Shown: piece after piece, positions 35,280 through 44,801 of the stretch
Position numbering within the stretch: position 1 is the first letter of the stretch
Layout of the letters: each line of letters opens with the position of its first letter
DNA from: Cytophaga sp051961495
GTDB lineage: Bacteria; Bacteroidota; Bacteroidia; Cytophagales; Cytophagaceae
Direction: 5' to 3'
Length of the DNA stretch: 64,000 bases
Assembly: GCF_051961495.1 (NCBI RefSeq)
Contig: NZ_JBQCDF010000005.1
Span: 1 to 64,000, forward strand
Position numbers and translations under genes: made by a program
Notes under the pieces: model-generated
The model's database searches: none
Seen by the model: only the letters and a program-made list of their open reading frames with translations
What the model was told of the DNA's origin: nothing

Positions 35280-35864
35280 ATGAAAAAAAATACAATTCTG
35301 AAATCAATTATTGCCGGAGCTGTTTTGCTTGCCGTTGTATCATGTAAAAAAAATCATGGCGATGTTGCCAATCCTGTTAACCCAAATGAGACGGAGCTTA
35401 TTACAACGGTGAAACTGATTGTTTATCCGGTTAGTGACCCTGCTGCAGAGACTGTCTTTGCATTTATTGATGCGGATGGAGCCGGCGGTAATGCTCCGTC
35501 CATTGATACCATTCGTCTTTCTCCATCTACAGAATACCACGTACAGGTATTGGTGCTGGATGAAACAAAAAATCCCGTTGATACAACATCAAAAGAAATT
35601 GAAGAAGAAAGAAATGTGCATCAGTTCTTTTATACCAAGAGCGGCAGCTATGATCTGACCACAAGCTACCTGGACTTTGATGACCACAATGTACCGCTTG
35701 GCCTTAACATCAAACTTACAACCGGAGCTGCATTTACTGTTAAAACAAACCAGTTGAAAGTAGTGCTGAAGCACCAGCCGGGCCTGAAGCCTACATCAGG
35801 ACTGGGTGATAGCTCACTGGGAGAAACAGATATAGAAGTGGATTTTCCGATCCTGGTACAATAA
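35280..35864 (+). CDS. Lipoprotein paired with the TonB receptor
   Basis: The 194 residues begin with a lipoprotein signal ending VVSC (Cys22) and basic KKNHG. The mature part (ETELITTVKLIVYP, IDADGAGGNAPSIDT, then HQFFYT and PLGLNIKLTTGAAF) and the end LGETDIEVDFPILVQ match a Bacteroidota family often labelled type 1 periplasmic binding fold protein. That family repeatedly sits directly downstream of a TonB receptor. It is 12 bases after the receptor gene. Probably a surface or periplasmic ligand-binding partner. Terminated by a 19-bp hairpin. Confidence 0.85.
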   Translation: MKKNTILKSIIAGAVLLAVVSCKKNHGDVANPVNPNETELITTVKLIVYPVSDPAAETVFAFIDADGAGGNAPSIDTIRLSPSTEYHVQVLVLDETKNPVDTTSKEIEEERNVHQFFYTKSGSYDLTTSYLDFDDHNVPLGLNIKLTTGAAFTVKTNQLKVVLKHQPGLKPTSGLGDSSLGETDIEVDFPILVQ

Positions 35865-35883
35865 GAAAATCAAAAATGCTCAG

Positions 35884-35925
35884 GCATAAAAAAACCGATA
35901 AGTTTTCTTATCGGTTTTTTTATGC
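35884..35925. terminator. Bidirectional terminator after the TonB operon
   Basis: A perfect 19-bp stem (35884-35902 with 35907-35925; core ACCGATAAG/CTTATCGGT) with A-run and T-run serves both convergent genes. Confidence 0.93.
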
Positions 35926-35941
35926 GGGTAATAATAAAATA

Positions 35942-36664
35942 TTAATACTGGTAAAGTCGCGCCTGCTGTAATTGTTTCTGCGGAGCAGATACTTCTTTCG
36001 CACTCAGGTTTGTTCTGAATCCGATAAAGAAGGTTAAGATGTTTGATTTAGAAGGCGTGTTCAATACGTATGATGGATTAGCCTTTGACGGCATCAGGTG
36101 ATAGTTGTCGCCATAGAAGTTATTCAATGTATATTCTGCACCAATGGTGAAGCCTTTCATGTTGAAACCTACGATAGCAGAGTAATTGATTTTGTTGATG
36201 TCTGCGTCATTTTTGCGCTTACTTTTATCATCACCGATAAATACTTTTTCTTTGTAATCAATCTGTGCTAAAAATTCACCGGCAACATAGAAATATCTGT
36301 CTTCTTCCATGTTTCCGAACTTAAGACCTACCGGAACACTTAAGCTGTATGCTCTGCTTTTAACTCTTACTTCAGAGTAAAGTGTATCGTTGTATTTACT
36401 GATAAAACCAACGTTTTTCACCCCGATACCTGTGTAGATACCAATTTTATTACTGAAATCTTTATGCCCCTGAAGCGTATAGTTTGCAAACGGAGCAAAA
36501 CGGATAGGCCCCGATACAGATGATCCATCGCTGCTTTCAACTATACCGATCTGAAACAATGTTTTGTTTTCAAATACTCCATACATTTTTTTACCCTGAC
36601 CCATGGAAGTAAAGGTGAAGCATAAAAGAGACAAAGCGAATAATGCAAAATTTTTCATATTCAT
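35942..36664 (-). CDS. Outer-membrane beta-barrel protein
   Basis: About 240 residues from MNMKNFALFALSLL, with a signal peptide ending near SMGQ. The ORF runs to 36721, but the upstream codons do not encode a signal peptide, so the ATG at 36664 (or 36658) is the better start. The mature part alternates in beta-strand fashion (GIYTGIGVKNVGFISKYN, YSLSVPVGLKFGNMEEDRYF) as in PF13568-type barrels. The tail after FFIGFRTNLSA is a short Gln/Ala-rich extension. Function unknown. Confidence 0.82.
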   Translation of the reverse strand: MNMKNFALFALSLLCFTFTSMGQGKKMYGVFENKTLFQIGIVESSDGSSVSGPIRFAPFANYTLQGHKDFSNKIGIYTGIGVKNVGFISKYNDTLYSEVRVKSRAYSLSVPVGLKFGNMEEDRYFYVAGEFLAQIDYKEKVFIGDDKSKRKNDADINKINYSAIVGFNMKGFTIGAEYTLNNFYGDNYHLMPSKANPSYVLNTPSKSNILTFFIGFRTNLSAKEVSAPQKQLQQARLYQY

Positions 36665-36772
36665 TGAAAGGAAAGAATGTTTAGTACCGCTAAAGTAACT
36701 ATTTTGAATATCTATTACCAAGTTATTTTGAAGTTTTCAATATCTTCGCACTGTTAAACCGAATTTACATCC

Positions 36773-37954
36773 ATGCCTATTCCAGTACTTCAATTAAAAA
36801 AAGGTAAAGAACGCTCTATCAACAACCGACACCCCTGGATTTTTTCAGGAGCGGTAGCAAAGTTACCTGATAATGAGGAGGGCACCATTGTTGCCGTAAC
36901 GGATTTTGAAAACAAAAAACTGGGCTTCGGATTTTTGTCACATAAGAGTCAGATTGTATGCCGGATGTTTGAATGGGATGATCTGACGGATACGGTTATC
37001 TCAGACACATACTGGATGCAGAAATTAAAAAATGCATATGCATTGCGGACAACGGTTATTCCGCAGGAAAAGACAAATGTATACCGCCTGCTGCACGCAG
37101 AAGGCGATTTCTTTCCAGGCATCATTGCCGATGTATATGCGGGAGTTGTTGTACTGCAGGTATTGATCAGGGGAGTAGAGAAACTGGTTCCTGCCATTAA
37201 ACAGGCATTGATAGAACTTGGATTTGAGCATATTTATATAAAAGCCAAAACATCTTCAACCGTACTGGAAGACATACGCACCGGCAGCGGCTGGCTTCAC
37301 GGCGGTGTTGAGGTACCGGTGATTGTTAAAGAGAATGATGTGCTGTTTGAGGTTGATTTCATTGACGGACAGAAGACCGGTTTCTTTGTTGATCAGCGGG
37401 AAAACAGAGAACTGCTGCGGAGTTATTCCAAAGGAAAAAAAGTATTGAATACATTTTGTTATACAGGTGGCTTTAGTGTTTATGCAGCATCCGGAGGAGC
37501 AGAACTGGTTGACTCGGTAGATATTTCAAAAGAAGCTGTTGCATTGGCAGCGAGAAACATGGATCTGAATCTGCCTGGCTTTAAGCATGGCGCCATTGCT
37601 GCAGATTGCTTTGATTATCTAGGTGAAATAGAAAAAGATTTTTATGACATCATTGTACTTGACCCGCCGGCTTTTGCCAAGTCTGCTAAAGCTGTCGCCA
37701 ATGCTTGTCGTGGTTATAAGCAGATCAATCTGAAAGCTTTCCGGAAAATTAAAAAAGGAGGTTTGCTGTTTACGTATTCCTGCTCTCAGAATATTGACAA
37801 GGATCTGTTCCAGAAAATTGTTTTTGGCGCCGCGGCAGATTCATACCGGAATGTCCGCATCATCCACCAGATGCACCAGCCCGCTGACCACCCGATCAAT
37901 ATTTACCATCCTGAAGGTGAGTACCTGAAAGGATTGGTATTGTATGTTGAATAA
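36773..37954 (+). CDS. rlmI: 23S rRNA cytosine methyltransferase, RlmI type
   Basis: Predicted SAM-dependent m5C methyltransferase acting on 23S rRNA (C1962 in E. coli). The 393 residues have an N-terminal PUA domain (LKKGKERSINNRHPWIFSGA), a middle domain, and a Rossmann methyltransferase domain. This has FVDQRENRELLRSY, NTFCYTGGFSVYAAS (SAM-binding loop), DIIVLDPPAFAKS (DPP motif) and TYSCSQNID with the candidate catalytic Cys. Length matches RlmI. It stands alone; its end is three bases from the end of the convergent gene. Confidence 0.93.
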   Translation: MPIPVLQLKKGKERSINNRHPWIFSGAVAKLPDNEEGTIVAVTDFENKKLGFGFLSHKSQIVCRMFEWDDLTDTVISDTYWMQKLKNAYALRTTVIPQEKTNVYRLLHAEGDFFPGIIADVYAGVVVLQVLIRGVEKLVPAIKQALIELGFEHIYIKAKTSSTVLEDIRTGSGWLHGGVEVPVIVKENDVLFEVDFIDGQKTGFFVDQRENRELLRSYSKGKKVLNTFCYTGGFSVYAASGGAELVDSVDISKEAVALAARNMDLNLPGFKHGAIAADCFDYLGEIEKDFYDIIVLDPPAFAKSAKAVANACRGYKQINLKAFRKIKKGGLLFTYSCSQNIDKDLFQKIVFGAAADSYRNVRIIHQMHQPADHPINIYHPEGEYLKGLVLYVE

Positions 37955-37957
37955 ACG

Positions 37958-38665
37958 TCAGTAGATATCCTGCATTTCAACAAAATTGATGCGATCAATC
38001 AATAAACTGTCGCCCGACTGCTCGTTATGCATAACAGAAAATTCCTCGAGTTCTTTTTTCGATTCAGGCGTATTCATTTTTGTAAGTGCGTAAAAACATT
38101 CGGCACGCATAGAGATCAGCTCTGTGCTGTCGTAAAGAATGCGGGTCAGTTTTTCTGTGGCAGCTGTATAACGAATTATACCTAAACCTTTGGCTGCCTG
38201 TTCTCTGCTGTAAGAAGGCTTTTCATTTAATTTTTCCAGTAAAAAAGGACCGATGGATTTGCCGGCATCTGAAACAGGTTCTAAAAAGAAATTTTTGGAA
38301 ACTTTCTGATTTTCGAAAATCGTGTAATAATTGCGTCCTACATAAGGGTCGAAAAGGCTTTTGGTAATAAAGAAAAAAGCAGCAGCAAACAGTACAATAG
38401 CAATCCGCACAATTCGTTTTAATTCATAGAATGCAATTGCAGTGAGCAGGCAATTGCACACAACAACATAAACATAATATTTTATTAAAAAGAGTTTGTT
38501 GCAGGCTGAAACCAGAAGGATCTCTTTCTCTACGTCAATAGATCGCCAGATATAATTGCCCGGGTCTGTTACCACCCACCAAAAAATAAAAAGTAAAATA
38601 TTCAGAATAATATAAATAAGACCTATAGGGCCGTATTTCTTAAGTAAGATCATAGTAAGCACCAC
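37958..38665 (-). CDS. Membrane protein with HEAT-like C-terminus
   Basis: The 235 residues carry three hydrophobic helices in the first 100 (IYIILNILLFIFWWVV, YYVYVVVCNCLLTAIAFY, IAIVLFAAAFFFIT). A soluble helical part of about 110 residues then has HEAT/armadillo-like character (EQAAKGLGIIRYTAATEKL, RAECFYALTKMNTPESKKEL). No catalytic residues are seen. I do not recognise it as a named family. The ATG used may be MILLKKYG (five codons in) rather than the first Met. Confidence 0.7.
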   Translation of the reverse strand: MVLTMILLKKYGPIGLIYIILNILLFIFWWVVTDPGNYIWRSIDVEKEILLVSACNKLFLIKYYVYVVVCNCLLTAIAFYELKRIVRIAIVLFAAAFFFITKSLFDPYVGRNYYTIFENQKVSKNFFLEPVSDAGKSIGPFLLEKLNEKPSYSREQAAKGLGIIRYTAATEKLTRILYDSTELISMRAECFYALTKMNTPESKKELEEFSVMHNEQSGDSLLIDRINFVEMQDIY

Positions 38666-38762
38666 TAATTTGATGATAAATATATAAAAAGCGAAATCAT
38701 TATTTTATTGAATTTGTTCTAAAGAGAGTATATTTATCTGAATTCAACACGTAAAAATTGAG

Positions 38763-40316
38763 ATGACCCAAAGAATAATTACATATATATTTTTTAGTAT
38801 CTGTTTGTTTACAGCATTGCTCAGTTCTGCACAAAATGCAGAAAGTGAATATGAACTGCTTGTTAAAAAAGCACAGAACATCTATTCAGCGGTTGATACA
38901 GCAGGGAATTATGTGTTTGTATTTCAAACGAGCAAAAACCTGGAGGTAACTTTTTTTGACAGGCAAAATAAAAAACAATCGGATCTCGTTCTTACGATTC
39001 CGCCGCAGATTACCCGCGATGCTTATCTTGGAACGCAATTGACCGGTGATAGCTGCACCATCTATTTTTTCAGTGAACACACAAGAGGCATTACTCAACT
39101 AAGCGTGAACAGACAGAGCGGGAATATGTTAAAAAGAACCGTAGGACAACTGCCTTATTCTTCAAAATTCCTGAAAAGTTTCTTCCTGAATGATACCTTT
39201 TATATTCTTACAGCAACCAGTGGAAAGAATGAACTGACGCTGCATGCTGTTTCGGAAAATAAATTAAACCAGACTACTTTCGGGGTTGAAATGCCCGACA
39301 TGTATAAACGATTGGGCTCAGGAAACAATCTGTTGAATGAAGAGCCGGAAGCAACTTTAGGCATTGACCGTGTCAATTATAAGGTAGAAAATAATGTCAA
39401 GTCTGCGCGCGCAACAAAAAAGATCTATACGTTTGGTAACAATATTTATCTGATCTTTGATGATCCGGACTATACAAGTGTTATTCATATCGATGTTGTA
39501 AAAAGTACCTGTACCTATAAACAGTTTGTGTTTAACCAGAATAAAGGAAATCATTCATCCAAAAAGCAAGGCAACTCCTTTTTGTTCGAAGATAAATTGT
39601 TCAGGGTAACGATGACACCAGAGCAACTAACGTTTACGGTATTGAATGTTGATTCGAATAATACTTATGCAACTTTTTACGCGACGCCACAAAATGTTAT
39701 TGATTTTAAAAATGGCGCCATTATCCAGGAGAATAGCTCCGATAAACAAAGAGTATTGGAAGACACACAGGAGTTTTTCAAAAAAGCACTTGCAAGTAAC
39801 CTGAGCATTTCTGTAAACAGAAAAGACAGTATTTATGTAGTGGAGATTGGCAGTTATGAAGAATACGTTTCCGGAGGTTACGGCAATAGCCCGAATGCAG
39901 GAAATGGCCCGAACTTTTCGATCGGTATGGGTATGGGCATGGGATACGGTGGTATGGGTATGGGATATGGCGGTATGGGAATGGGGTATGGTGGTATGGG
40001 CGGCATGGGTATGGGAAATTATGGATATGGAGCGCCGGGTTATTACAATGGATACTCAGGTTATTATCCATATAACAGTACTACCACAACTATTCGTACG
40101 ATCTATTTCCACAGCATGATTGATTCCGCCTCCTTTCAACAGGAACCTGGTATTGTACCAATATCCCTGCGCGAGCGGGTAAGCAATTTTGAAACTGCGA
40201 TGTTCAAAGACAAGACACCTGAATTAATCCGGATCGTTGATTTGGAAGACAGGATTATTATTGGCTACCTGATCACTGCCCAAAACACCTTCAAAACATA
40301 TTCTTTTTACAAGTAA
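38763..40316 (+). CDS. Secreted protein with MGMGYGG heptapeptide repeats
   Basis: The 517-residue protein has a signal peptide (cleavage near LLSSAQ). Residues about 30-365 are beta-rich with no known motif. A low-complexity Gly/Met/Tyr tract (about 388-430) contains MGMGYGG three times in tandem, from DNA at 39933-39995 (21-nt period). The tract ends in a Gly/Tyr/Pro stretch (GYGAPGYYNGYSGYYPY), and about 75 ordinary residues follow. No T9SS domain or lipobox is visible. A surface or envelope role is plausible. A terminator-like hairpin follows at 40510. Confidence 0.75.
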   Translation: MTQRIITYIFFSICLFTALLSSAQNAESEYELLVKKAQNIYSAVDTAGNYVFVFQTSKNLEVTFFDRQNKKQSDLVLTIPPQITRDAYLGTQLTGDSCTIYFFSEHTRGITQLSVNRQSGNMLKRTVGQLPYSSKFLKSFFLNDTFYILTATSGKNELTLHAVSENKLNQTTFGVEMPDMYKRLGSGNNLLNEEPEATLGIDRVNYKVENNVKSARATKKIYTFGNNIYLIFDDPDYTSVIHIDVVKSTCTYKQFVFNQNKGNHSSKKQGNSFLFEDKLFRVTMTPEQLTFTVLNVDSNNTYATFYATPQNVIDFKNGAIIQENSSDKQRVLEDTQEFFKKALASNLSISVNRKDSIYVVEIGSYEEYVSGGYGNSPNAGNGPNFSIGMGMGMGYGGMGMGYGGMGMGYGGMGGMGMGNYGYGAPGYYNGYSGYYPYNSTTTTIRTIYFHSMIDSASFQQEPGIVPISLRERVSNFETAMFKDKTPELIRIVDLEDRIIIGYLITAQNTFKTYSFYK

Positions 40317-40509
40317 ATTGTTTGAAGATAATCAGCCGATTTAGAGGTATGAATCCTGATTTGTTTTTGTAATTCATTGTAAAACAGATATTTAAAAATC
40401 GTTGTTTCAGCAAAAAAATATTCAAAAAAGGGGTTACTTTCAAACGGGAAAAGGAATTAACAGTAATAGATAACAAATTTTCCTGTTCATAATAACCTGT
40501 TAAAGTTTA

Positions 40510-40548
40510 GAAGCGATGTGATTCCCAACACGTCGCTTCTTTTTTATT
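40510..40548 (+). terminator. Terminator downstream of the MGMGYGG gene
   Basis: The stem GAAGCGATGTG/CACGTCGCTTC (one G-T pair) is followed by TTTTTTATTT. The roughly 190 bases before it (40317-40509) are AT-rich and show no gene. Confidence 0.85.
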
Positions 40549-40609
40549 TAGTCAGGAACCTTAAAGAAAAAACCTACAGGGGGTGATTGATAATTTTTTA
40601 TCAGATGCT

Positions 40610-41164
40610 TTATTTAATCTGCAGCGAACGGACCTGGGCTGTAATTTCTTCTTCCAGTGTTACAAATACCGGCTCCGGACAATCAATAAAAAACTGGAAC
40701 CCATTTCCATTCGGGTGGATGCCGTGGACGATAATAACTTTATGTGGGATACCGGCATCATCGATGTAAGCAGCCCAGTAACCAATGGCATAGGCTATCT
40801 GCAGCAATCCATCGGTATGCGTAATGGTTTTTAAAATTTTAAAGTCTTTCTTCTTTTGAAAAAAAGCAAGGCTAGCCAGGGAATATGTTTTAATATCAAC
40901 TCCACGTGCAGGCTCTGTTTTGCAGGCCTGCGTTGCGACGAAACGTTTATTCGCTTCTGTCTCTACCGCTTTGCGTTCATAGTTGAGTATTTCAACACCT
41001 TTCTTCTTATCCTGGTAAAAAGAAGTTTTCACCCAATCAGCTGTGGATTGATATTGAATGGTGCGACCCAGCTCTACCGGTATGGTTGCCACCGGACCTG
41101 CATCCTGAGAATAGGCAGTACAGTAAAAAAGAATACAGGAGAAAATAAATAAGAATTTTTTCAT
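40610..41164 (-). CDS. Secreted protein of unknown function
   Basis: The 184 residues have a signal peptide (MKKFLFIFSCILFYCTAYSQ). The mature part has two well-separated cysteines (TQACKTEP and FIDCPEPVFV) that could form a disulphide. The sequence gives no family I recognise. It begins eight bases after the stop of the large type B T9SS gene on the same strand, so it is very likely co-expressed with it. In many Bacteroidota, type B T9SS substrates are followed by a PorP/SprF-like protein; this product is not one. Confidence 0.75.
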   Translation of the reverse strand: MKKFLFIFSCILFYCTAYSQDAGPVATIPVELGRTIQYQSTADWVKTSFYQDKKKGVEILNYERKAVETEANKRFVATQACKTEPARGVDIKTYSLASLAFFQKKKDFKILKTITHTDGLLQIAYAIGYWAAYIDDAGIPHKVIIVHGIHPNGNGFQFFIDCPEPVFVTLEEEITAQVRSLQIK

Positions 41165-41172
41165 CTGTGCGG

Positions 41173-44100
41173 TTATTTGTCTTTGATGATCTGTACCCAG
41201 CTTTTACAGCAATCTCCATAAGGCGCGCAGATCCAGTAGTAGTAAACACTTGAGCTCACATCCTCGGCGCAGAAATCATTTTTGTATGATTCAGATTTAA
41301 ACACACATTTACTCCAGGCATTATAGATTTCTACATGCCAGTTTGGATACAAGCCTTTGATCTCAAAGCAATCATTTTTAGCATCACCATTTGGTGTAAA
41401 CAGATTTGGAATAATAATATTCTCAATTTTTATCATGCCAACAGCCGTGGCTGCACAATAATCGTTGTATATACTAACGGAAACAGGATAAGATCCTTCT
41501 TTTTCGTATTCATGTATAGGTGATACGTCTGTTGAGGAATGCCCGTCGCCGAATGTCCACAGATAGTGCAGCGGACCGCTGCTTGGGTTGTACAGCCGTA
41601 CAGTTAATTTGCCGTTGCAGGGCGTTAAGTTCTCCCAGTCCACGCCTGCGGAGAGCGTGGCTACATGAATGAGCACGGTGTCTTGAAGCACGCATTTGTT
41701 TGTATCAACAACAGTCAGGTAATAAGGCCTTGTTTGACTTGGATGGAACAGCGCATCACAAACATTCGGGTTAATTACTTCCGTTGTAGGCGACCAGGAA
41801 TAAGTATAATATGGATTACAGTTTTTAAGTATGCTGATTGTGTCACCATTACATATCGTGGTGTCAGAAAGGTTAACACCAATGGAAGGAAGCGGATAGA
41901 TCGTTACGGTCTTCTTTGCCGTGTCTTTTCCGATACAGGTTGTAAGATCGGTTACAACAAGTTTAATAATGTATTTGCCGGGTTTGTCATAAGTATGCGT
42001 GATAGGGCTGGTATTGCTTATTTTTGTACCATCTCCCAAGTCCCATTCATAGAATACACCGCCGGTACTGGTATTGGTCAGGTGCACGGTTGTGGAGCCA
42101 CAACCGCTAGCAGTATCAATGAGGAAATCGGCACGCAGGTTAGATAAGTCAAACTTAAAGCAGGCGTTGTTACAATTGTATGAGTTGTTTGTTTTGGACT
42201 GCGCATTTGGTGTAACAGGGAAGAAAGATGTACCGCCGCAGCTGCCGCATACAGACTGATAAACAATTCCGTTTTTATCAAATCGGCTTGTTCCGCCGTC
42301 AACGTGGTCGTCTTCACCATAACCACCATAATATGTTGCATACAGCAAACTATTGAATCCTTTCTCCAGTACCAGCAAATAGAAGTCAGAGCCGTCTGTT
42401 GTTTTGTACAACGCGTTGCTTGTAACATCAAGACCGAATGTAGTTCCGCCCGAATAAGCATTCAGGTAATGGTTGACGTTTCCGCCCCAGCCGGATATCA
42501 GAATGTTGTCGCATTTGTTTACAAGAAACGCCGTAGGTACAATGCTGATGGCATTGGTAGCATTACCGAATGTGGTCGATAATAACCCGGTAGTAAGCGT
42601 GGGATCAATCTTCTGTATAAACTGTCCGGTTTTTGGTTTACCGTAAACACCGGCAGACATAGGATAATTGCCAAGTGTCTGTCCCAATACGTAAATATTT
42701 TCCAACGCATCAAGCTGGATAAAGAAACATTGGTCAAACTTGTTTGTGCCCACATACGTTGCGTGCAGAAGCGTTGTTCCATCAGCGCTGAAATGGGCGA
42801 TATAACCATCCAGGTCATTGGCATTCATCGTTGGTTTCATTCCGGCAGATGTGCCAGGTAAATTCTGGCTGGTTGTACCGCCGGTGATGTATACACTTTT
42901 ATCCGATGCCACGCGGATGGAGTAACCCGCATCTTTCTGCGGTCCGCCCCAGTAGGTGTTCCACTGCATGGCTGACAGGTCGCCGTTCAGTTTACACAGG
43001 TAAGCATCCATGTTGCCGCTGTATGTCTGGTTATAACCCGGCACGGTTGTATTGATAATGTCTGCGGAAAATGTTTTCGTAATAATGTAAATATCATCAG
43101 CGGCGTCGCAATAAATTTCACCTCTGAACTGGTCACCGTAATTCTGTGTAAGTGTATCATAAATGTAGGAGATCCCGTCATTGGCAGAACCGCCGATCAG
43201 TGTAGAGCTTACCAGGTTTGAGCCATCAGCACTTAATGTTGATATAAACAAGTCGCTACCCGGATTAAAAAGAATTCTGTCGCTTTGGTCCATCGGATAT
43301 ACCGGAGTACCGCCATTAAATGTCTGGTCATAAGCACCTGTAGTAGTCGGGAATGCCGGTCCGCCGAACACAATGCCGTCTGAACAGGTAAAGCCAAATA
43401 ATACAAGTTCCTTTTTGCTGTTTACGATACAGCTGCTGGGTACTTCAGTATTTCCGCCGCCAAGATAAGTAGCATATAATAACTTTCCTACCGGATTGAA
43501 TTTCATGATCGCAACATCCGAATCAATATCCGGGTAGCCGTAATAGGTTGTCTGGTAAGCACCGAGTGTTACCGGGTAACCCTGGGAAAAAGCAATACCC
43601 ACCATATATGTATTGCCGTCTTCATCATAGGTTGCTGAATTGCCCCAGTTGTCAGCAACAGAGCCTGAATAGGTAGAGAAGATCAGCTGCGGGTCAATAA
43701 CCAGAGGAGCTTTCTTGTTATATCCTTTCGGGAAAACAAAGCTCAGAACATTATTTACCAGTTTAAACTGGCAGGGAACAGTAACGCGGTTACCATTGAT
43801 CTCCTGATAAGCGTAAGGTTTCTGTTCGTAAAAATCAGTAACAGATGTTTCAATAATCAGTTCACCGTTTTTTAAATACACACTGTCAGCGCCGGAATAC
43901 TTCAGCTGGATAACAGAAGGGTCGGCGCCAGCGGCAAGATGGAATTCGTATTTGAAGCCTGTTTCCTGACCAAAGCAAACCAGGGAAGTATTTGGATAAA
44001 TATCGTTTAAAACGGTTTGACTGAAAGCTTTTGCATTGCTGCCCCATTTGGCTGGGTCGTTTCCTTTAAAATAATTGTAAGTGAAAGAAGTAGGATTGAT

Positions 44101-44460
44101 TCCTTTGGCTGAAGAGATTGGCGAGCAACCTAAGAAAGCTACTTCGTAGGCATGCGCCTGAATACCCTTGGCTGTTTTTGCGTTGCCGGTTTCTCCTGAT
44201 GGAGAGGTATGCTTGCCATGGCCGGCATGTGCAGCAGCCTCTGCATCATAAAAATTAAATAAAAAACGGTTCTTTTCTATATACAACTGGCCTGAAGGAA
44301 TTTCAGACCGGTAAAGTACATTTCCGTTCCATTGACCTTTATTTTCAACGAACAATCCTCCTTTTATCTGTTCAGGCGCATATTGCGCCCAGGAAGATGA
44401 AGCGTGAAAGAAAAGAACAAAAAGCAGAAACAGGCTGGTTTTACGGTTAAAAGCCATCAT
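41173..44460 (-). CDS. Large secreted protein with PKD domains and type B T9SS domain
   Basis: The 1095-residue protein has a signal peptide ending near SSSWAQ. An N-terminal domain has the pattern FVENKGQWNGNVLYRSEI (DUF7948 type). A long beta-propeller-like region of SBBP-type repeats follows (FSTYSGSVADNWGN, LLYATYLGGGNTEV, SSTLIGGSANDG, LLYATYYGGYGEDD). Two PKD domains come next (FYEWDLGDGTKISNTSPI and HYLWTFGDGHSSTDVSP). It ends in a gliding-motility-associated C-terminal domain (IPNLFTPNGDAKNDCFEIKG), the type B T9SS signal (TIGR04131). Cell-surface exposure is therefore expected. Role unknown; adhesion or surface scaffolding is plausible. It is ten bases after the DUF721 gene. Confidence 0.93.
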   Translation of the reverse strand: MMAFNRKTSLFLLFVLFFHASSSWAQYAPEQIKGGLFVENKGQWNGNVLYRSEIPSGQLYIEKNRFLFNFYDAEAAAHAGHGKHTSPSGETGNAKTAKGIQAHAYEVAFLGCSPISSAKGINPTSFTYNYFKGNDPAKWGSNAKAFSQTVLNDIYPNTSLVCFGQETGFKYEFHLAAGADPSVIQLKYSGADSVYLKNGELIIETSVTDFYEQKPYAYQEINGNRVTVPCQFKLVNNVLSFVFPKGYNKKAPLVIDPQLIFSTYSGSVADNWGNSATYDEDGNTYMVGIAFSQGYPVTLGAYQTTYYGYPDIDSDVAIMKFNPVGKLLYATYLGGGNTEVPSSCIVNSKKELVLFGFTCSDGIVFGGPAFPTTTGAYDQTFNGGTPVYPMDQSDRILFNPGSDLFISTLSADGSNLVSSTLIGGSANDGISYIYDTLTQNYGDQFRGEIYCDAADDIYIITKTFSADIINTTVPGYNQTYSGNMDAYLCKLNGDLSAMQWNTYWGGPQKDAGYSIRVASDKSVYITGGTTSQNLPGTSAGMKPTMNANDLDGYIAHFSADGTTLLHATYVGTNKFDQCFFIQLDALENIYVLGQTLGNYPMSAGVYGKPKTGQFIQKIDPTLTTGLLSTTFGNATNAISIVPTAFLVNKCDNILISGWGGNVNHYLNAYSGGTTFGLDVTSNALYKTTDGSDFYLLVLEKGFNSLLYATYYGGYGEDDHVDGGTSRFDKNGIVYQSVCGSCGGTSFFPVTPNAQSKTNNSYNCNNACFKFDLSNLRADFLIDTASGCGSTTVHLTNTSTGGVFYEWDLGDGTKISNTSPITHTYDKPGKYIIKLVVTDLTTCIGKDTAKKTVTIYPLPSIGVNLSDTTICNGDTISILKNCNPYYTYSWSPTTEVINPNVCDALFHPSQTRPYYLTVVDTNKCVLQDTVLIHVATLSAGVDWENLTPCNGKLTVRLYNPSSGPLHYLWTFGDGHSSTDVSPIHEYEKEGSYPVSVSIYNDYCAATAVGMIKIENIIIPNLFTPNGDAKNDCFEIKGLYPNWHVEIYNAWSKCVFKSESYKNDFCAEDVSSSVYYYWICAPYGDCCKSWVQIIKDK

Positions 44461-44469
44461 ATATTAGAT

Positions 44470-44787
44470 TTATAGGAACACTACATCTTCTAACACTTTA
44501 TCCCCCGAAGCTTTATTAAGTAACTCAACTACCTTGTGTTTGGATTGATTTAATTCGTGTTTTAAAGGTGCTGATGAAAGATGTATGTATAGTTTTTTAT
44601 TACGGATATAAAGATTGGTTGTTCTGCGGGCAATTGGCGCCCCCATGATTTTTTCCCAGTTCTGAATAATATACGTTTCTTTGTATTTTCCGCGGACGCG
44701 TAACTGATCCATCCAGTCCTCAATGGCATCACCAATGCTTAATGAATCCTTTTTGCGTTTAAAATCACGTTCAGGTTTATTATACAT
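44470..44787 (-). CDS. DUF721/DciA-like protein
   Basis: A 105-residue basic protein with the DUF721 pattern (SIGDAIEDWMDQLRVRGKY, NWEKIMGAPIARRTTNLYIR, KLYIHLSSAPLKHELNQSK). The family includes DciA, the ancestral loader of the replicative helicase DnaB. Such genes often follow recF or sit in the dnaA-gyrB region. Here it starts 14 bases after recF. The helicase-loading role is from family knowledge and unproven for this short form. Confidence 0.88.
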   Translation of the reverse strand: MYNKPERDFKRKKDSLSIGDAIEDWMDQLRVRGKYKETYIIQNWEKIMGAPIARRTTNLYIRNKKLYIHLSSAPLKHELNQSKHKVVELLNKASGDKVLEDVVFL

Positions 44788-44801
44788 AAGAAAGTTATTC
44801 T

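Noticed and set aside
41665..42147. 160-codon + strand ORF opposite the large T9SS protein
   Set aside because: Lies wholly inside a real gene with clear PKD domains; no start context or motif.
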